From Panaeolus papilionaceus (lineage: Eukaryota; Basidiomycota; Agaricomycetes; Agaricales): a DNA stretch of 64,000 nt. Every line of letters starts with the position of its first letter. Within the stretch, counting starts at the first letter, position 1. The notes under the pieces are model-generated. The model worked only from the letters and a program-made list of their open reading frames with translations. It was not told the origin of the DNA and made no database searches. The DNA is taken from contig JADNRZ010000005.1 of assembly GCA_015501605.1 (NCBI GenBank), positions 1,426,001-1,490,000 of the forward strand, written 5' to 3'. A program made the translations under genes and the position numbers. This document shows positions 59,605 through 64,000 of the stretch, one piece after another.

Positions 59605-61335
59605 CGCCTCGTCGCGGAGAAAACCCGGCATGCTGTGAGTACGACGCGCTGCATCTGGCTATGGTTATGTGCAGCAGATCATCCGTTGGAGTAAGATATC
59701 GCAGAGCGCGTTTCTTGTTGGTATCATAGTACCAGGTGGTTTAAGCCAAGAAGTGGGTGAATTAGCGCTTGGCGAAAATAGGCCTTTCGGAGCTACTCTA
59801 TGGAAATAGCCAAGCGTCATCACTCTTACAATAAGGACGATTAAGTATAATGGGGCCGCAGAGACTCAAGCGCGAAGCAACACCCTTTTGACCTTGCTCG
59901 AGTGGAAGCTGTTTGCAGAGTTTTCATACAGTACCTACGCATGCGTTCTGGATAATGACCTATCAACACTACATTTTGTTTTAATTATCGTGGAGTCAAA
60001 TAGAGTAAGAAATTGACTACTTATCGCCGTCGTAAAAGAATTGAAGACATCACCTATTTCCCCGCAGATGTAGACAGAGTGCCAACAGAAATTCCGGAGT
60101 TGGGAAGTGATGTGGGCTGTTGATGCTGCACAAGAGACAAGACATCATTGGCAACAGTGTTTGTCAATTCTTCTGCTGGGAAGGAACGCTGGGTGGCCTT
60201 GTGGAAAGTGTTCGGATATTAAATGGAAAAACTGAGGAAAGCCGCGATAGTGAAGCACGCTAAGTAAGAAGCGAATTATAAAATCAGCTTGACTCCATCA
60301 TATTGCTGGCGCTTTGCCGAGTGTCGGTATAACTGTTTAATCGACGAGTTTGTTGTATGTGCAATGCTTCTTGATCATAGGCTTTTGAACAAGAGTGAAA
60401 CCGAATGCGTCGAATTGCTTTGACATGGGTCGAGTATAGCATCAGGGAGAGAGCCATAAGCACCGTGCGCATCCTGCAAGTTGAATCAACCCAGACTGGT
60501 AACGTGTAAATTGCGACTGTCTGGATCACCACGCGTAGTCGCTCTGAGTTCGATGAAGGGTGTGCAGAACTAGGCCTATTCCACACGTCGTCGGAAACAA
60601 TAAACATATGTTGGAGCTATTTGGATACATACCGTAGACAGTATGTACCTACTGTAAAAATGTTCGCCAAGTCATTTCCAAAGCAAGCTTCAGGTCTTCA
60701 GTAAAAAGTCGTCTCTGCCCTCGAATATCCAGTTATGTTGGGACCTCTGAATCCGCAAAGCGCCTATTGTCATCTTCGAACGATTGGAATTCCCATTCCT
60801 TTCTAAATGAACAAAATTTCTTCAAATGAAATAGCAACACATGACGCTGTGCCCATGCGAGTCAGAAGAGGTTAACTGTCTTGCAACGAGGTTACAATTG
60901 AAAGAGATTGAAAGGTTTGAACATTGTCAATGCTGTAAGTCTCTGTGGGAGTGTATATTTGTACTTGATTGACAAAAGCTTCCCTTTGCCCCTAATCAAC
61001 CTGTTCTCGACAATGATATTTATGGTCCGTAGAAATGAGCGAAAAATAGCTGCTTCTTCAGTCTTATAATATATATGGGCTTCTATACTCATATTTTGCG
61101 TTTATCTGACATGACACTGGTGCTGACGCTGACCGTCTAAGCGTTGTTTCCCGAATAGGATTTCGGGGCCGTGCGGTCCGCTGGACCGACGCTCCGTCGA
61201 GATGTAGCTTCAACGGTCAACTGATCCTTGAGCTTACCGTCTTGCCGTCATGAGCGTTGACGCTACTATAAGTAAAGCACCTGATAGGGATGGTTCTGTT
61301 CTATCTCTCACACATACAACCATCCTATAGTGACG
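59605..61335. other. Divergent upstream region, cellobiohydrolase / sugar-acid dehydratase
   Basis: About 1.7 kb between two divergent catabolic genes. No coding support. It should hold inducer and catabolite-repressor sites of both genes; a CTATAAGT element about 70 bases before ATG 61336 could serve the dehydratase. I did not assign individual operator sites. Confidence 0.5.
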
Positions 61336-63325
61336 ATGGTCAAGATAACCGGCTATGAAACTCATGGTGAGTGTTTCAATACCTTAACCTCGGCGCCACA
61401 TTCAAGTTTTTCTATTCAATGTATTGCACTAGACGTCCGTTTCCCGACCTCCTTGACGGGAGATGGGACAGATGCCATGTAGGTCGTTTTCCATAGTATG
61501 ACCAGCAAAATTCTGAAACGCTTCAGGAATACGGACTGCGATTACTCGTCGGCGTATGTCGTCCTCCAGACGGACACAAACCTGACTGGCTACGGAATGA
61601 CTTTCACAATTGGGAGAGGAAACGACATTGTAAAATCCATTCGAAACGCCGTTCGGCCACCTCATTCATCTGGTCTTTTTCTAGGTCTGCAGTGCCATCA
61701 AAGAGGTGGCAAACCGTCTCGTCGGGAAGGATACCGAAGAACTATTCGAAGACATGGGTAAAGCCTGGGATTACTTGATGGCAGACCCCCAACTTAGATG
61801 GTAAAATCCTGTCAAAGAGCCCCTATCACACCCTAATATTATCCTGCTTCTAGGATTGGTCCTGAGAAGGGTGTCATTCACATTGCAACCGGAGCTGTGA
61901 ACAATGCCCTGTGGGACATGTACGCGAGGTCGCGCAATAAACCTCTCTGGAAGTTGCTTGTAGACTTCACCCCTGTAAGTGATACATCTTATCGCTTTTT
62001 GCATTTTCTTTAATTCCACATTAGGAGGAGCTCGTTAAGTCTGCGTCGTTCAGGTATATTACCGAGGCAATTACAAGAGAGGAAGCACTCGCCATGCTCA
62101 AGGAGAAGGCAGCTGGAAAAGCTGAAAGAGAGGCGAAGGTCCGAGAACTTGGGTAGGCTTTCATAAAATTGACCTTGATGATTAAACCTAATCCGAGTGT
62201 TAAAAGTTATCCTGCATACGTGACATCTGCTGGATGGCTAGGTAAGTTGCATTAAATCCTCTATACCAAAGGATATGCTCTAAAGGGCTTTATCAGGCTA
62301 TAGCGACGAAAAGGTTGCCCGTCTGACCAAGGAGGCCATCGCCCAAGGTTTCAATCATTTCAAAATGAAAGTTGGCGCCAATTTGAAGGACGACATCCGT
62401 CGTGGAAACCTTATTAGATCTATCATTGATGACCCCCAATTCTTACCGCCTGGTATTGCTCCCCGTGATCCCAATGGCGAAGACCTACGCAACAAAAACG
62501 CAGGACCTACAGGCGCCGTACTTATGATTGACGCCAACCAAGTCTGGGACGTTCAACAGGCCATTGACTACGTTAAGGGGCTGGAAGAAATCAAGCCCTG
62601 GTATGCTCTTTTGCAACGCAGTTCATCCAGAAGCTTTTTAACACGTCCTACAGGTTTATCGAAGAGCCCACGGCTCCGGATGATATTTTGGGACACGCAG
62701 CTATTCGCAAAGCACTCAAACCCCACGGAATCGGTGTTGCAACTGGAGAGCACGCGCATAACCGCATGGTGTTTAAACAACTTCTGCAAGCCGACGCGAT
62801 AGATGTTGTTCAGATTGATTCTTGTCGTCTCGCTGGCGTCAGTGAAGTTCTGAGTGTGTTGCTCATGGCAGCCAAGTAAGAACCATCCTTGGCCTAACAT
62901 ATTTTTTGTGCTCACAAATGTAGGTTTGGTGTCCCTGTTTGTCCACATGCTGGAGGTGTTGGTCTATGTGAATATGTGATTCATCTAAGGTAAGCTCTTG
63001 TTTCTCAGTGAAAAAAAGCACCAATCAACTTTGGCGTTTAGTTTGATTGATTACATTGCGATTTCTGGCACGATGGAACGCAACGTTCTGGAATTCGTCG
63101 ACCACCTTCACGAACATTTCGTTACTCCATGTTCTATCAATGACCGCGGTCGCTACAATGTGCCCGATATTCCATCGGAAGGATACAGGTGACAAGTCTT
63201 CCGTGCTCACGAGGATTCAATTATTGATCATGACATGTTTTGACAGCATCGAAATGCACAAGTCGAGTATTGCTGAGTACGAGTGGCCCAGTGGGACCTA
63301 TTGGCAAACCAGAATTAAACAATAG
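61336..63325 (+). CDS. lgd1: L-galactonate / L-fuconate dehydratase (enolase superfamily)
   Basis: Mg-dependent sugar-acid dehydratase. In fungi LGD1 converts L-galactonate to 3-deoxy-L-threo-hex-2-ulosonate, the second step of D-galacturonate (pectin) catabolism; the human relative ENOSF1 uses L-fuconate. ATG 61336 (MVKITGYETHDVRFPTSLTG), about nine exons, stop 63323-63325, roughly 450 residues. Markers in order: YVVLQTDTNLTGYGMTFTIG, GAVNNALWDMYARSRNKPLW, the base motif FKMKVG, metal ligand Asp in LMIDANQVW, Glu in WFIEEPTAPDD, Glu in TGEHAHNR, catalytic His in VCPHAGGVGLCEYV, and the C-terminal EYEWPSGTYW. No signal peptide: cytosolic. Frame continuous through all joins. Which of the two sugar acids is the true substrate cannot be told from sequence; fungal context favours L-galactonate. 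Confidence 0.92.
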
Positions 63326-64000
63326 ATGATCTCGGCGAAAACAATATTGGGAATTATGTATGTATTTTAGGGCGTTTTGTGGGTTGGTCGTGTTGGCGCT
63401 TACGGCTTGCATACCCACCTCATGGGGACAGTGGGGTGTATTTAGGTTTATTATTCATTTTCAGTCTTGTTTTATTTGTGTAATTGTCCTGTGCAGTGAA
63501 GATGCCCACTGAAGTCGGCTGCGATATCCAGAGTACTTCAGCAGGGACCCTTCGTCGCTCGCAAGCGGAGCTGGTCATGTCCTCAGCGCTGCTCAGCAGG
63601 ATCCGCGACCATTCGTCCAATTACTCCGACTAGCAGCTGATTTTTCCAACCTTGATGCGCGAGACTATGTTTACGCGCAGCCTGAGCTTTATTATTGAAC
63701 ATGTGTCATTGTGGGCACCACCATGAACCTTGTACCGACAAATCTCCTTCGGTTGAATGTAGGGAAAAATATCTAAAGTTCTATTTCCCGCAACTTCTTC
63801 AAATCCTTGAGTATTGTGGCCGCAATGTCTTGGATGAACATTCGCTGTCACCTGTTGCGAGTGCCAGCAGTAGTGGTAATGATATATGGTGATGGGACTG
63901 AGCAAGATTGATCGTTTCTGTGCTCCGAGGCAAGCTAATCATCACGTCAATAGAATTGAAATTGAACACAACAATGAAATTGGCATGACACGGGTCGGGT
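63326..64000. other. 3' flank of dehydratase gene to window end
   Basis: About 675 bases to the edge. Short frames on both strands (for example 63905-63630 minus) have no motif support. A gene continuing past the edge cannot be excluded. Confidence 0.4.

Noticed and set aside
1..64000. CRISPR arrays, bacterial promoters, ribosome-binding sites, operons
   Set aside because: The window is intron-rich fungal nuclear DNA; no regularly spaced direct repeats or polycistronic gene layout is present.

Overview
The window is nuclear DNA from a filamentous basidiomycete, most likely an Agaricomycete (mushroom-forming plant-litter or wood decayer). The reasons are that almost every gene is cut by many 45-80 nt GT-AG introns, there is a GH7 cellobiohydrolase with a C-terminal CBM1, there are F-box/LRR-like genes of the agaric type, and there are no operons or bacterial signals. 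I reconstructed exons by hand from splice signals, reading phase and conserved protein motifs; no alignment or search was run.

Layout. 0-6 kb: a kinesin (+), a cytochrome b561-type membrane protein (+) and an unrecognised protein with a Pro/Tyr/Gln-rich tail (-). 6-9 kb: no supportable gene. 9-17.4 kb: two GH27 alpha-galactosidase paralogues, one secreted (-) and one with a predicted N-terminal membrane anchor (+), flanking a kinetochore Sos7-like gene (-). 19.3-22.4 kb: a Tup1-type WD40 corepressor (copy A, -). 22.4-31.2 kb: a gene-poor stretch. 31.2-38.3 kb: a compact housekeeping block with GPI8 transamidase (-), a WRAP53/TCAB1-like WD40 protein (-), an HCNGP/SAP30BP-like protein (+), and a short Tup1-like WD40 protein without the N-terminal tetramerisation region (copy B, -). 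38.3-45.3 kb: a second gene-poor stretch. 45.3-48.9 kb: a third, 1,094-residue Tup1 (copy C, +) with a long Arg-Glu/Arg-Asp tract. 50-51.1 kb: a GNAT acetyltransferase (-). 51.8-57.4 kb: an F-box protein (+), then an intact F-box/LRR-like gene and its decayed duplicate (both -). 57.8-63.3 kb: a GH7 cellobiohydrolase (-) divergent from an L-galactonate/L-fuconate dehydratase of the enolase superfamily (+).

Functional reading (inference): four genes act on plant polysaccharides or their sugars (two alpha-galactosidases, cellobiohydrolase, sugar-acid dehydratase). They share the window with three members of the Tup1 corepressor family, which in fungi mediates carbon catabolite repression. Both large gene deserts lie directly 5' of the two long Tup1 genes, so they may hold extended control regions or long leaders. 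The most unusual observations are the Tup1 triplet, the membrane-anchored and extremely intron-dense alpha-galactosidase with 8-9 nt microexons and a GC-AG intron, the apparently truncated last WD repeat and 796-nt intron of Tup1 copy A, and the RE/RD tract of copy C.
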